Shown here: piece after piece, positions 7,045 to 13,798 of the stretch
Numbering within the stretch: the stretch's first letter is position 1
How the letters are laid out: each line of letters opens with the position of its first letter
NCBI GenBank assembly: GCA_934635515.1
Contig: CAKTZK010000024.1
Location: 1 to 19,513 of the forward strand
Reading direction: 5' to 3'
Source of the DNA: an uncultured Oscillospiraceae bacterium
GTDB taxonomy: Bacteria > Bacillota_A > Clostridia > Oscillospirales > Oscillospiraceae
DNA: 19,513 bases
Notes under the pieces: generated by a model
What the model saw: only the letters and a program-made list of their open reading frames with translations
Told to the model about the DNA's origin: nothing
The model's database searches: none
Position numbers and translations under genes: made by a program

Positions 7045-7539
7045 TTACTTCTGGCTCATTTGCGCATATACCACGTCCGCGGCCCGGAAGAATTTCAGCG
7101 CCGCCTGGTCATAGTCGCCGCTATAGTAGTCCGTGTCCAGGGCTGCACGCAGCATAGTTTCCTGGGTGTCGGTGATGCTGCTGTTTACACTGTCGCCGTA
7201 GAGCACATAGTAATCCTTGCCCTCTATTACCAGAAGCAGCATGTCGTTCTGGCCCAGGCCCCAGTCCTTGCCCAGCATGGAGGCGTACCGCTTGGCGGAC
7301 CAGCCGTGGGTGCCGTCTACTGCGGCCACGGCAATGGCGGCGTGATAGCGGCTGTCCCACTGGGTGTTGTAGTTTTGCAGCATTTCCCGGGTGGATTCCG
7401 TCAGCACGCCGGCGTCGTCCGCAATCCACTGGTGATACTGCACCTCAATGGGCTTGCGGCTGATGCCGTACACCGACCCGGCGGCCAGCACCAGGACCAG
7501 TACCACCAGCGCCACGGCGCTGCTTTTGAAAAGCTTCAT
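7045..7539 (-). CDS. TPM-domain (YgcG-like) exported or membrane-anchored protein (164 aa)
   Basis: An N-terminal hydrophobic segment (about residues 7-25, after MKLFK) acts as signal peptide or membrane anchor and places the rest outside the membrane. The remainder is a TPM (DUF477) domain: WIADDAGVLTESTREML, then a beta strand HAAIAVAAVDG, then LGQNDMLLLVIEGKDYYVLY. TPM domains occur in membrane-associated quality-control proteins (TLP18.3, Psb32) and in bacterial YgcG/MOLO proteins, often of unknown biochemistry. It is the last gene of the xpaC-telA operon, 25 bases after telA, with AAAGGAGC before the ATG. It probably works with the XpaC/TelA pair at the membrane. Confidence 0.82.
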   Translation of the reverse strand: MKLFKSSAVALVVLVLVLAAGSVYGISRKPIEVQYHQWIADDAGVLTESTREMLQNYNTQWDSRYHAAIAVAAVDGTHGWSAKRYASMLGKDWGLGQNDMLLLVIEGKDYYVLYGDSVNSSITDTQETMLRAALDTDYYSGDYDQAALKFFRAADVVYAQMSQK

Positions 7540-7564
7540 CTTCCTGCTCCTTTCACGGAGATAC

Positions 7565-8722
7565 TTACTTGTGCAGCTCCATGAGCTTCTGCTTCAGCTC
7601 GCCCTCGATGCGGCCCAGCTCGGCCTCGGCGGCCTTGCGCTTGGCAGCGCCCTCCTGCTGAATGGCCAGCACCTCGTCCAGGGTGGAAATGAGCTGCTGA
7701 TTGGTGTGCTGCAGGGTCTCGATGTCCACGATGGACCGCTCGGACTCCTTGGCGGTGGCGATGGTGCCCATCTTCAGCGTGTCGGCGTTCTTCTTGAGTA
7801 GGTCGTTGGTCATCTCGGTTACGGCGTTCTGGGCGGCGGTCGCCTGGCGGCCATGCTCCATGCCCAGGGCCAGCACCATCTGGCTCTTCCACAGGGGGAT
7901 GGTGTTCACCAGGGAGGACTGGATCTTCTCCACCATCTGGGTGTCGTTATTCTGCAGCAGGCGGGTCTGGGGACCCATCTGCACGGAGATCATTCTCGTC
8001 AGCTCCAGGTCGTGGAGCTTTTTCTCAAAGCGGTTGCACAGGTTCACCATGTCGTTGTAGGCCTGGGCGTCCTCGGCAAGGCCGGTCTGCTCCGCCTTTA
8101 CACGCAGCTCCTCCAGCTCACCGGCGCGTACCTCCTCCAGCCGCTTCTTGCCGGCCAGGATGTACATGGTCAGTTCCTTGTAGTATTTCAGGTTCAGCTC
8201 ATACATCTGGTCGAACATGGCAATGTCCTTCATCAGCGTGATCTGATGCTGCTCCAGAGACTGAGCGATACGGTCTACGTTGGCCTCCACCTTGCCGTAC
8301 TGGGCCTTCATGCTCTCCAGCTTGTTGCCGGCCTTGCGGAACAGCCCTGCCAGGCCCTTCTTTTCATCGCCTGTGCCGAAGCCCTTCAGCTGCACTACCA
8401 GCTCGCTGAGGTCAGCGCCCACCTCGCCCAGATCCTTGCTGCGCACATTGCTCAGGGCATTTTCGGAGAAGCCCGCCACGCTCTTCTGGGCGGCGGCGCC
8501 ATACTGCAGGACCAAATTGGTGTCCTTAATATCGATCTTTTTGGAAAATTCCTCAACGGCCTTCTTTTCCTGGTCGGTGAGCAGCTTGTCGTCCAGCGCC
8601 ACGGGCTCGATCTTCTTCTCCTCCACCTGGGCGGGGGCATCGGGCTCCAGGGTCAGCTCCGGCACGGCGGGAGCGGCTTCCGTGGGATTCAGGGTCAGTT
8701 CAGGGGTCATGTTCTCAGTCAT
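7565..8722 (-). CDS. telA: TelA-family toxic anion resistance protein (385 aa)
   Basis: This is a member of the TelA family (PF05816; B. subtilis YaaN/YceH). It is soluble and largely alpha-helical. The ~65-residue N-terminus is acidic and Pro/Ala-rich. Conserved-looking parts are FSKKIDIKDTNLVLQYGAAA, QYGKVEANVDRIAQSLEQHQ, LMKDIAMFDQMYELNLKYYK and MVLALGMEHGRQAT. The family is named for tellurite resistance and is also linked to envelope stress and lantibiotic tolerance; the molecular action is not known. The ATG at 8722 is preceded by AGAGAGGA on the minus strand. It lies 18 bases after xpaC, in the same order as the B. subtilis xpaC-yaaN pair, and precedes the TPM gene. Confidence 0.9.
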   Translation of the reverse strand: MTENMTPELTLNPTEAAPAVPELTLEPDAPAQVEEKKIEPVALDDKLLTDQEKKAVEEFSKKIDIKDTNLVLQYGAAAQKSVAGFSENALSNVRSKDLGEVGADLSELVVQLKGFGTGDEKKGLAGLFRKAGNKLESMKAQYGKVEANVDRIAQSLEQHQITLMKDIAMFDQMYELNLKYYKELTMYILAGKKRLEEVRAGELEELRVKAEQTGLAEDAQAYNDMVNLCNRFEKKLHDLELTRMISVQMGPQTRLLQNNDTQMVEKIQSSLVNTIPLWKSQMVLALGMEHGRQATAAQNAVTEMTNDLLKKNADTLKMGTIATAKESERSIVDIETLQHTNQQLISTLDEVLAIQQEGAAKRKAAEAELGRIEGELKQKLMELHK

Positions 8723-8740
8723 AGTGCAATCCTCTCTTTC

Positions 8741-9454
8741 TTATAGTTCCAGTTGGATGCCGCCGTCGGACGGTTCCTGTTTCTCTTCTTCTTTTTCCGC
8801 ATTTGCGGTGCGGTGTACGGCGTCCTCGGACAGGCCCTCCCGGGCCATCATATTCTCCAGCACGGTGATGTCCGTGGAAATGTCCAGCGCCTCCGCGCCG
8901 AACAGGGCGTCCAGCTGCCGCTCAAAGGCGGTGACGATGGTGCCCATGATGCTCTCCACCCGCTCCATGGTGCCGCCGATATTGCCGCCGGAAACGCCCT
9001 GGCTGTTCATCCGGTCGTAAGCGTTCAGTAGCTTCAGGGTGGTGGGCAGGTAGTAGTCCATGAACTTGCGGATCTGCGGCAGCTTCTCGGGCTTCTGCTG
9101 CACCACCTCGAAGATTTTCTTGCTCAGCTCCTCCAGCTGCCGGATCTGGCCGCTGATAACCTCGTCGTCGATGGCGTCGTCCAGCCGCCGCATCTCCTTC
9201 AGCGCCAGCTGCCCGTCGGAGATCATCTTGTCCAGGGCCTCGTTGCCGGTGCGCACCGGCTCCGGCTCCACCTCAATGACCTCCTTGGTGTCCTTCCAGA
9301 TGCAGCGGCTGCCGAAAAACACCGCCAGCGTCACCGCTGCCGCAATGGCAAAATGCCCCACCCGATACAGCGGGAACACCAGCGCATACACGGCCCACGC
9401 CGCCGCGGCCGTGTAAAAAGGCACGGCAGATCTGTGCACGATCGTTTTCTTCAT
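8741..9454 (-). CDS. xpaC: XpaC-family membrane protein (237 aa)
   Basis: Two hydrophobic segments (about residues 12-30 and 33-50) are followed by a cytoplasmic helical domain with ALDKMISDGQLALKEMRRLD, then IRQLEELSKKIFEVV, then KFMDYYLPTTLKLLNAYDRM. These are hallmarks of the XpaC family (PF10112, '5-bromo-4-chloroindolyl phosphate hydrolysis protein'). That name comes from an old screening phenotype, and no phosphatase site is visible. The C-terminus is acidic (EKEEEKQEP). The start at 9454 has AAAGGAAG upstream. First gene of a three-gene operon with telA and a TPM protein, under a near-consensus sigma-A promoter. XpaC probably anchors a complex with TelA at the membrane; this is inferred from family co-occurrence. 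Confidence 0.88.
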   Translation of the reverse strand: MKKTIVHRSAVPFYTAAAAWAVYALVFPLYRVGHFAIAAAVTLAVFFGSRCIWKDTKEVIEVEPEPVRTGNEALDKMISDGQLALKEMRRLDDAIDDEVISGQIRQLEELSKKIFEVVQQKPEKLPQIRKFMDYYLPTTLKLLNAYDRMNSQGVSGGNIGGTMERVESIMGTIVTAFERQLDALFGAEALDISTDITVLENMMAREGLSEDAVHRTANAEKEEEKQEPSDGGIQLEL

Positions 9455-9488
9455 CGGCTCAACTTCCTTTCAGGGCCTATTTTCCTTT

Positions 9489-9517
9489 ATTATACAGTAT
9501 CTGTCCCATAGGGTCAA
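9489..9517 (-). promoter_or_regulatory. Sigma-A promoter of the xpaC-telA-TPM operon
   Basis: On the minus strand, TTGACC (9517-9512) is separated by exactly 17 bases from TATAAT (9494-9489). This is nearly the full sigma-A consensus, 35 bases upstream of the xpaC start. Confidence 0.88.
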
Positions 9518-9518
9518 G

Positions 9519-9545
9519 AAAAAAACAGGCGGGCCAATGCCCGCC
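9519..9545 (-). terminator. Terminator of the DUF6512 gene
   Basis: On the minus strand, GGCGGGC (9545-9539), loop ATTG, GCCCGCC (9534-9528) and then a run of seven U (9525-9519). It ends one base before the -35 box of the xpaC promoter, so it separates the two genes with no spare sequence. Confidence 0.88.
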
Positions 9546-9620
9546 CGATGCATCGTCTGCCGCATATTCCAAGGGCGGAGATTTGCTCCACCCCCGGAGA
9601 CGCGCAGTTCCGCGCTGCCC

Positions 9621-10151
9621 TTATCCGATCCCTCTTGTACCAGTCACCGGGTCAATAAACACCGCCAGCTCCGGCGCCCGGAAGGTGAACAGCAAAAACG
9701 CCGCCCAAACCCCCAGCAGCACCAGCAGGCCCGCCGCGGTCCAGAGGCCGCCTGCCAGCCGCCTGCGCTTCTGCAGGGCCCAGCTCACCCAGAAGCCCAG
9801 CAATACCGCCGCCTGGAAAATGAGGATGTCCACGATCATATTGCCCCGGCCCACAATGCCCTTGTAGGTGTAAAACAGCGCGGGAATGGCCAAAAGCCCC
9901 ACCAGCAGGCTCGCCGCCCGGGGGGCCGCGATGCCGTCGGTGCGCAGGGCGATATACTCCACCAGGGAAAATAGGATCCACGGCACCGCCAGAAGCTTCA
10001 TGTGCTCCCAGGTGGACTCATTCACCGCCGCAAACAGCGCCGCCACCGTGCTTTTTCCCGTCCAGTCGTATACAAAATGCAGCAGGTTTCCCGCTGCCAG
10101 CGTCCAGAGCAGGCCGATGACCTCCCAGGTGCGCCAGCGTGTGTCCTTCAT
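9621..10151 (-). CDS. DUF6512 family integral membrane protein (176 aa)
   Basis: This is a multi-pass membrane protein with about five hydrophobic helices: residues ~10-30, 53-68, 80-95, 107-125 and 134-157. The N-terminal part reads WEVIGLLWTLAAGNLLHFVY, then FAAVNESTWEHMKLL. The pattern 'G-x-LLHF-x-Y-x-W... VNESTWEH-K-L' is the signature of DUF6512, a family of unknown function. Its charged residues lie in a predicted membrane-edge loop and could matter for function. The ATG at 10151 has AAGGAGG on the minus strand. It is monocistronic, divergent from the flavoprotein gene, and has its own terminator. I see no good minus-strand promoter: a TTGCAG...TTATGC pair is weak. Confidence 0.85.
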   Translation of the reverse strand: MKDTRWRTWEVIGLLWTLAAGNLLHFVYDWTGKSTVAALFAAVNESTWEHMKLLAVPWILFSLVEYIALRTDGIAAPRAASLLVGLLAIPALFYTYKGIVGRGNMIVDILIFQAAVLLGFWVSWALQKRRRLAGGLWTAAGLLVLLGVWAAFLLFTFRAPELAVFIDPVTGTRGIG

Positions 10152-10187
10152 GTACTGCGCCTCCTTGTGAACTTTTGTATAATTTTA

Positions 10188-10199
10188 CGCATAAATGCG
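10188..10199. repeat. Short inverted repeat in the divergent intergenic region
   Basis: CGCAT-AA-ATGCG lies between the divergent DUF6512 and flavoprotein genes, upstream of the flavoprotein -35. It is too short to be a terminator and could be an operator, but chance is possible. Confidence 0.3.
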
Positions 10200-10223
10200 C
10201 TGTTTCATACCCTGCAATTTTCG

Positions 10224-10252
10224 TTGCATTTTGTCTTATACGGCGTTACAAT
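10224..10252 (+). promoter_or_regulatory. Sigma-A promoter of the flavoprotein gene
   Basis: TTGCAT (10224-10229), a 17-base spacer and TACAAT (10247-10252), lying 31 bases before the ATG at 10284. Confidence 0.78.
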
Positions 10253-10283
10253 AGGGCATATCAATCAGCAAAGGAGAGATTCT

Positions 10284-11303
10284 ATGGATTATAATGAGAT
10301 TTTGCAAGCGGCCCGCACCTGTATGGGCCCCTACTGCAAGGCATGCCCTGTGTGCGACGGCCGGGCCTGCCGCAATACCGTGCCCGGCCCCGGCGCCAAG
10401 GGCCTGGGCGTGACCTTTATGCGCAACTATCAGAAGTGGCAGGAGATCTGCGTGCAGATGGACACCATCTGCGAAAACCGCCCTGCCGACACCTCCTTTG
10501 ATTTCTTCGGCACCAAGCTGCGTATTCCCGTGCTGGCGGCTCCGGTAGGCGCCACCAAGCTGCACTACGGCGACAAGTACGACGATGCCACCTACAATGA
10601 CCTGCTGGTGGCCGCCTGCCACCAGGCGGGGATCCTGGCCTGCACCGGCGACGGCACCGATGCGAAGGTCATGGAGGGTGCGCTCCGGGCCATCAACCAT
10701 GTGGACGGCTGCGGCGTGCCTACGGTAAAGCCCTGGGACAAGGACACGGTGTTTGCCAAGCTGGAGCAGGTGCGTAAGGCGGATACCGTGGCCGTTGCCA
10801 TGGATATAGACGCGGCGGGCCTGCCGTTTCTGCAGAACCTTACCCCGCCCGCCGGCAGCAAGACCGTGGCCGAGCTGCGGGAGATCATTGAATACGCACA
10901 CAAGCCCTTCATCCTCAAGGGCATCATGACCCCCGCCGGTGCCCGCAAGGCTATGGAGGCCGGCGCCGCCGGCATCGTGGTGTCCAACCACGGCGGCCGG
11001 GTGCTGGACCAGTGCCCCGCCACGGCGGAGGTGCTGCCGGCCATTGCCGACGCTGTGGGCGGCCGGATGAAGATCTTTGTGGACGGCGGCATCCGCACGG
11101 GCTTGGACGTGTTCAAGGCTCTGGCTCTGGGCGCTGACGGCGTGCTTATCGGCCGCCCCTTTGTCACCATGGTCTATGGCGGCGGTGCCGAGGGCGTGCA
11201 GGTGTATGTGAACAAGCTCCAGAGCGAGCTGAAGGACGCCATGCAGATGTGCGGCGTTCACAGCCTGGACGAGATCACCCGGGACCAGGTTTTCCGTCCC
11301 TGA
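10284..11303 (+). CDS. Alpha-hydroxy-acid oxidizing FMN protein with Cys-rich N-terminus (339 aa)
   Basis: This is a TIM-barrel flavoprotein of the lactate/glycolate oxidase-dehydrogenase family, oxidising a 2-hydroxy acid to a 2-oxo acid. FMN and active-site signs are PVLAAPVGATKLHY (~82-95), the FMN lysine in FILKGIM (K212), the catalytic histidine in SNHGGRVLDQ (H236, with R239), and the phosphate site DGGIRTGLDVFKAL plus GADGVLIGRPF (267-293). At 339 aa it is shorter than typical members (350-400), mainly in the middle. Unusual is the N-terminus with Cys 13, 18, 21, 24 and 29 (CMGPYCKACPVCDGRAC), which suggests an Fe-S cluster or zinc, so the electron acceptor may not be oxygen. ATG 10284 has AAAGGAGAG. 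Monocistronic with its own sigma-A promoter. Substrate unknown; lactate is a guess. Confidence 0.88.
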   Translation: MDYNEILQAARTCMGPYCKACPVCDGRACRNTVPGPGAKGLGVTFMRNYQKWQEICVQMDTICENRPADTSFDFFGTKLRIPVLAAPVGATKLHYGDKYDDATYNDLLVAACHQAGILACTGDGTDAKVMEGALRAINHVDGCGVPTVKPWDKDTVFAKLEQVRKADTVAVAMDIDAAGLPFLQNLTPPAGSKTVAELREIIEYAHKPFILKGIMTPAGARKAMEAGAAGIVVSNHGGRVLDQCPATAEVLPAIADAVGGRMKIFVDGGIRTGLDVFKALALGADGVLIGRPFVTMVYGGGAEGVQVYVNKLQSELKDAMQMCGVHSLDEITRDQVFRP

Positions 11304-11322
11304 GAAAAAACGGCATCATAAC

Positions 11323-11360
11323 AAGATCCCCCGGAGAGCCTCTGCTCTCCGGGGGATCTT
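11323..11360. terminator. Hairpin between convergent flavoprotein and FTR-like genes
   Basis: A perfect 16-bp stem has AAGATCCCCCGGAGAG (11323-11338) and its complement at 11345-11360, with a 6-base loop. The + strand continues TTTGCG, so the U-run is short (TTT with AAGATC pairing). It is probably a terminator for both directions, though weak in poly-U. Confidence 0.72.
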
Positions 11361-11368
11361 TGCGCAGG

Positions 11369-11566
11369 TCACTTCTCTTTGTAGTACAGTCGGCAGTGGC
11401 AGTATCCCTCAAAATCGGGGTCCGCGATCTGCTCCTTGAACTCCTTGCACATACACTTGTTCTCCGGCGTCTGCTGGAGCCGGCAGGGGCAGTAGCCGCC
11501 GGTGCGCTTGAGGCCCTCCTGAACGGACCGGACCACCTCTTTGTCTTCATTGAGCCGAATCTTCAT
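11369..11566 (-). CDS. Ferredoxin-thioredoxin reductase catalytic-chain-like protein (65 aa)
   Basis: This small protein has six cysteines in three CxC motifs: C26-P-C28, C38-M-C40 and C56-H-C58. The CPC...CxC...CHC order is that of the FTR catalytic beta chain (PF02943), which uses a 4Fe-4S cluster next to a redox disulfide. Spacings here are 9 and 15 residues, against 16 and 8 in chloroplast FTR. No FTR variable chain is next to it, so the partner is unknown. It may act in thiol redox with ferredoxin or rubredoxin. The start at 11566 follows AGGAGC; an in-frame ATG at 11584 is upstream of that site and would place it inside the gene, so it is less likely. Confidence 0.82.
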   Translation of the reverse strand: MKIRLNEDKEVVRSVQEGLKRTGGYCPCRLQQTPENKCMCKEFKEQIADPDFEGYCHCRLYYKEK

Positions 11567-11601
11567 AATATCGCTCCTATCCACTGGAAATATCCAAGTA
11601 T

Positions 11602-11629
11602 AGTATACCCCATCTTTCGGATTTGTCCA
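11602..11629 (-). promoter_or_regulatory. Sigma-A promoter of the FTR-like gene
   Basis: On the minus strand, TGGACA (11629-11624), a 16-base spacer and TATACT (11607-11602), each one base from consensus, lie 36 bases upstream of the ATG at 11566. Confidence 0.65.
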
Positions 11630-11693
11630 TCCAAAAATGCGGGTTTCTCCGCGAAAGCCCTCCGATTCGGACCCGGGACGGCCTTATGTGGGG

Positions 11694-11715
11694 CGGTAAA
11701 TGCGCAAATTTACCG
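11694..11715. promoter_or_regulatory. Perfect inverted repeat upstream of the pot promoter
   Basis: CGGTAAAT (11694-11701) and ATTTACCG (11708-11715) are separated by 6 bases. The dyad lies 70 bases upstream of the pot -35 and about 65 bases upstream of the FTR-gene -35, in the gap between the divergent promoters. It has no U-run, so an operator is more likely than a terminator. The binding protein is unknown. Confidence 0.5.
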
Positions 11716-11784
11716 TAACGCACGGCAGAGAAGCGGGCGTACATGGTCAATATTTACAAAATTTTTCCAGTTGAGAATTTATGC

Positions 11785-11812
11785 TTTACAAACCGGGACT
11801 TTGGCGTATAAT
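11785..11812 (+). promoter_or_regulatory. Sigma-A promoter of the potABCD-TIGR04076-M20 operon
   Basis: TTTACA (11785-11790), a 16-base spacer and TATAAT (11807-11812). A second TATAAT at 11818-11823 has no matching -35. The start codon is 57 bases further on, leaving a ~50-base leader. Confidence 0.8.
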
Positions 11813-11868
11813 CATCCTATAATACAGAATTTGATGCATATTTATTCGCGTATAAGTGGTGAGCATGT

Positions 11869-12930
11869 ATGGAACAGAACATTATAGAAATCAAAGATCT
11901 GCATAAGAGCTTTTCCGGCACGGAGGTGGTCAAGGGCATTGATCTGCAGGTGCGCCCCGGCGAGTTTCTGACGCTGCTGGGCCCCTCCGGCTGCGGCAAG
12001 ACCACCACATTGCGGATGATCGCCGGGTTTGAGGAGGCCGACAGCGGAAGCATTTCCATTGACGGCCAGGACGTAACGGCTCTGCCACCGTATAAGAGGG
12101 CGGTGAACACGGTATTTCAGAACTACGCCCTGTTTCCGCTGATGAATGTATACGACAATGTGGCCTACGGCCTGACGGTGAAGAAGATCCCCAAGGCGGA
12201 GATCCGGGAAAAGGTCACCCAGGTGCTGAAGACCGTGCAGCTGGAGGGCTTTGAAAAGCGAAAGGTCAGCCAGATGTCCGGCGGCCAGAAACAGCGGGTG
12301 GCCATTGCCCGGGCCCTGGTCAACAGCCCCAAGGTGCTGCTGCTGGATGAGCCCCTGGGGGCGCTGGACTTTAAGCTGCGCAAGCAGATGCAGCTGGAGC
12401 TGAAGCGGCTGCAAAGGCAGCTGGGCATCACCTTCATCTACGTGACCCACGACCAGGAGGAGGCCATGACCATGTCCGACCGCATCGCCGTTATGCGCGC
12501 CGGGGAGATCCAGCAGATTGATGTCCCCGCTGCTATTTACGGCGCACCGGCCACCCGATTCGTGGCGGATTTCATAGGCGAGTCCAATATCCTGGAGGCT
12601 GTGGCCGGGGAGGACATCGGCGGCGGGCTGTGGGCCTACCGGACCCCCCTGGGCCAGGTCCTGGCCCCCGGCTGCGAAGCAGGCAGCACGGTATACCTGT
12701 GTGTGCGGCCCGAATCGGTGCAGGTGTCTCGGGAGCCGGTGCCGGGCTTTACGGTGCAGGTCACGGTAACGGACAATATCTGCACCGGCAACATGGTCAA
12801 GACCATTGCCGCGGACGCCGACGGCCATGAACTGCAGTTCTCCTGCCTGGCCGGTACGGCCGGCTATGCGCCGGGCGAGACCCTGTATCCCTATTGGGAC
12901 GGCACCGCCTGCACGGTGATGGGAAAGTGA
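11869..12930 (+). CDS. potA: ABC transporter ATPase, PotA family (353 aa)
   Basis: This is the ATP-hydrolysing subunit of a polyamine-type importer on the inner face of the membrane. Walker [11 protein letters not shown] (38-47), Q-loop Q84, ABC signature [15 protein letters not shown] (136-150), Walker B VLLLDEP (156-162) and H-loop H194 ([10 protein letters not shown]) are all intact. The C-terminal ~120 residues are the TOBE region, with FIGESNILE at its beginning, as in PotA. It is followed after 10 bases by the potB-like permease gene. The ribosome site before ATG 11869 is modest (GGTGAG), which fits a basal level of translation. The first gene of a six-gene unit; the substrate is set by the binding protein and may not be a polyamine. 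Confidence 0.93.
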   Translation: MEQNIIEIKDLHKSFSGTEVVKGIDLQVRPGEFLTLLGPSGCGKTTTLRMIAGFEEADSGSISIDGQDVTALPPYKRAVNTVFQNYALFPLMNVYDNVAYGLTVKKIPKAEIREKVTQVLKTVQLEGFEKRKVSQMSGGQKQRVAIARALVNSPKVLLLDEPLGALDFKLRKQMQLELKRLQRQLGITFIYVTHDQEEAMTMSDRIAVMRAGEIQQIDVPAAIYGAPATRFVADFIGESNILEAVAGEDIGGGLWAYRTPLGQVLAPGCEAGSTVYLCVRPESVQVSREPVPGFTVQVTVTDNICTGNMVKTIAADADGHELQFSCLAGTAGYAPGETLYPYWDGTACTVMGK

Positions 12931-12940
12931 GCGGCGCGCC

Positions 12941-13798
12941 ATGAAAAAGAAAGAAAAGAGACTGGCCGTTCTGGCCAGCGTAGGCCCCTACGCGGTGGAG
13001 ACGGTGCTGCTGGTCATCCTGCCGCTGCTGTATGTGTGCCTGATGAGCATTATGACCCGCCCGTCCTACGGCGGGGTGGAGTTTACCGTGTCCTTCAACG
13101 GTTTCCGGTCCCTGTTTGAAAAGGCCTACCTGGTGGCTATATGGAACAGCGTCCGCATGTCCCTGGTGTCCACGGTGATCATCCTGCTGGTGTCCTACCC
13201 CATGGCCTATATGCTCTCCCGGTGTTCCCGGCGGGTGGCCTCTAACCTGATCATTCTGATGATGATCCCCTACTTTACCAACAGCCTCATCCGGCTGTAC
13301 AGCTACATCACTTTGTTTAATACCAAGGGCATCCTCACAGGGCTGCTGGCAAAGCTGGGCCTCAGCTGGAGCGCCGACTTTCTCTATACCGAGAGTGCCG
13401 TGGTCCTGGGCCTGGTGTATGTGTGCATCCCCTACGCGGTGCTGCCCATGTACTCATCCATCGAGCGGCTGGATAAGGCCCTGGTGGAGGCCTCCTACGA
13501 CCTGGGGGCAGGCAAGGTCAGGACCTTTTTCAAGGTGACCCTGCCCATGACCATGCCCGGTGTGTACGCCGCGGCCATCATCTCCTTTGTACCGTCCATC
13601 GGCAACTACTTTGTGGCGGATGTCTTAGGCGGCAGCAAGACCCTGCTCATCGGCAACCTGATCAAAAACCAGTTCATGTCCTCCCGTAACTGGCCCCTGG
13701 GCAGCGCCCTGTCGGTATTCCTGATCGCGGGCACCATGATCCTTGTATACCTGTACGCCCGGGTCAGCAAAGCCGACGCCATGGAGGACGGCCTATGA
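12941..13798 (+). CDS. potB: ABC transporter permease, PotB family (285 aa)
   Basis: This permease subunit has six likely transmembrane helices, starting at about residues 16-36. The cytoplasmic EAA loop that meets the ATPase is visible as LVEASYDLGAGKVRTFFKVT then LPMTMPGVYAA (~181-211). The order EAS-x-DLGA-x3-TFF-x-V-LP-x-x-PG is characteristic of binding-protein-dependent permeases. Also typical is the distal FVPSIGNYFVADVLGGSKTL (about 216-235), close to PotB/PotH. It overlaps potC by 4 bases (ATGA). The start at 12941 is a few bases after the potA stop, with a poor Shine-Dalgarno (GAGCGGCG), so reinitiation from potA is likely. Confidence 0.9.
   Translation: MKKKEKRLAVLASVGPYAVETVLLVILPLLYVCLMSIMTRPSYGGVEFTVSFNGFRSLFEKAYLVAIWNSVRMSLVSTVIILLVSYPMAYMLSRCSRRVASNLIILMMIPYFTNSLIRLYSYITLFNTKGILTGLLAKLGLSWSADFLYTESAVVLGLVYVCIPYAVLPMYSSIERLDKALVEASYDLGAGKVRTFFKVTLPMTMPGVYAAAIISFVPSIGNYFVADVLGGSKTLLIGNLIKNQFMSSRNWPLGSALSVFLIAGTMILVYLYARVSKADAMEDGL

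Larger units (their letters stand above)
11630..11868. other. Intergenic region between divergent FTR-like gene and pot operon
   Basis: The 302 bases between the two start codons (11567-11868) hold the FTR-gene promoter, the inverted repeat at 11694-11715 and the pot promoter. I see no small gene, riboswitch-like fold or CRISPR in it. Confidence 0.6.

Noticed and set aside
8741..9454. Reading XpaC as a phosphatase
   Set aside because: The old family name suggests it, but no phosphatase motif is present and the protein is membrane-anchored with helical domains.
10002..10283. N-terminal extension of the flavoprotein to 10002
   Set aside because: It would run through the promoter and overlap the start region of the divergent membrane gene, while the ATG at 10284 has an ideal ribosome site.
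11818..11823. Second TATAAT upstream of potA
   Set aside because: No acceptable -35 at 16-18 bases upstream; the pair with TTTACA at 11785-11790 is better.
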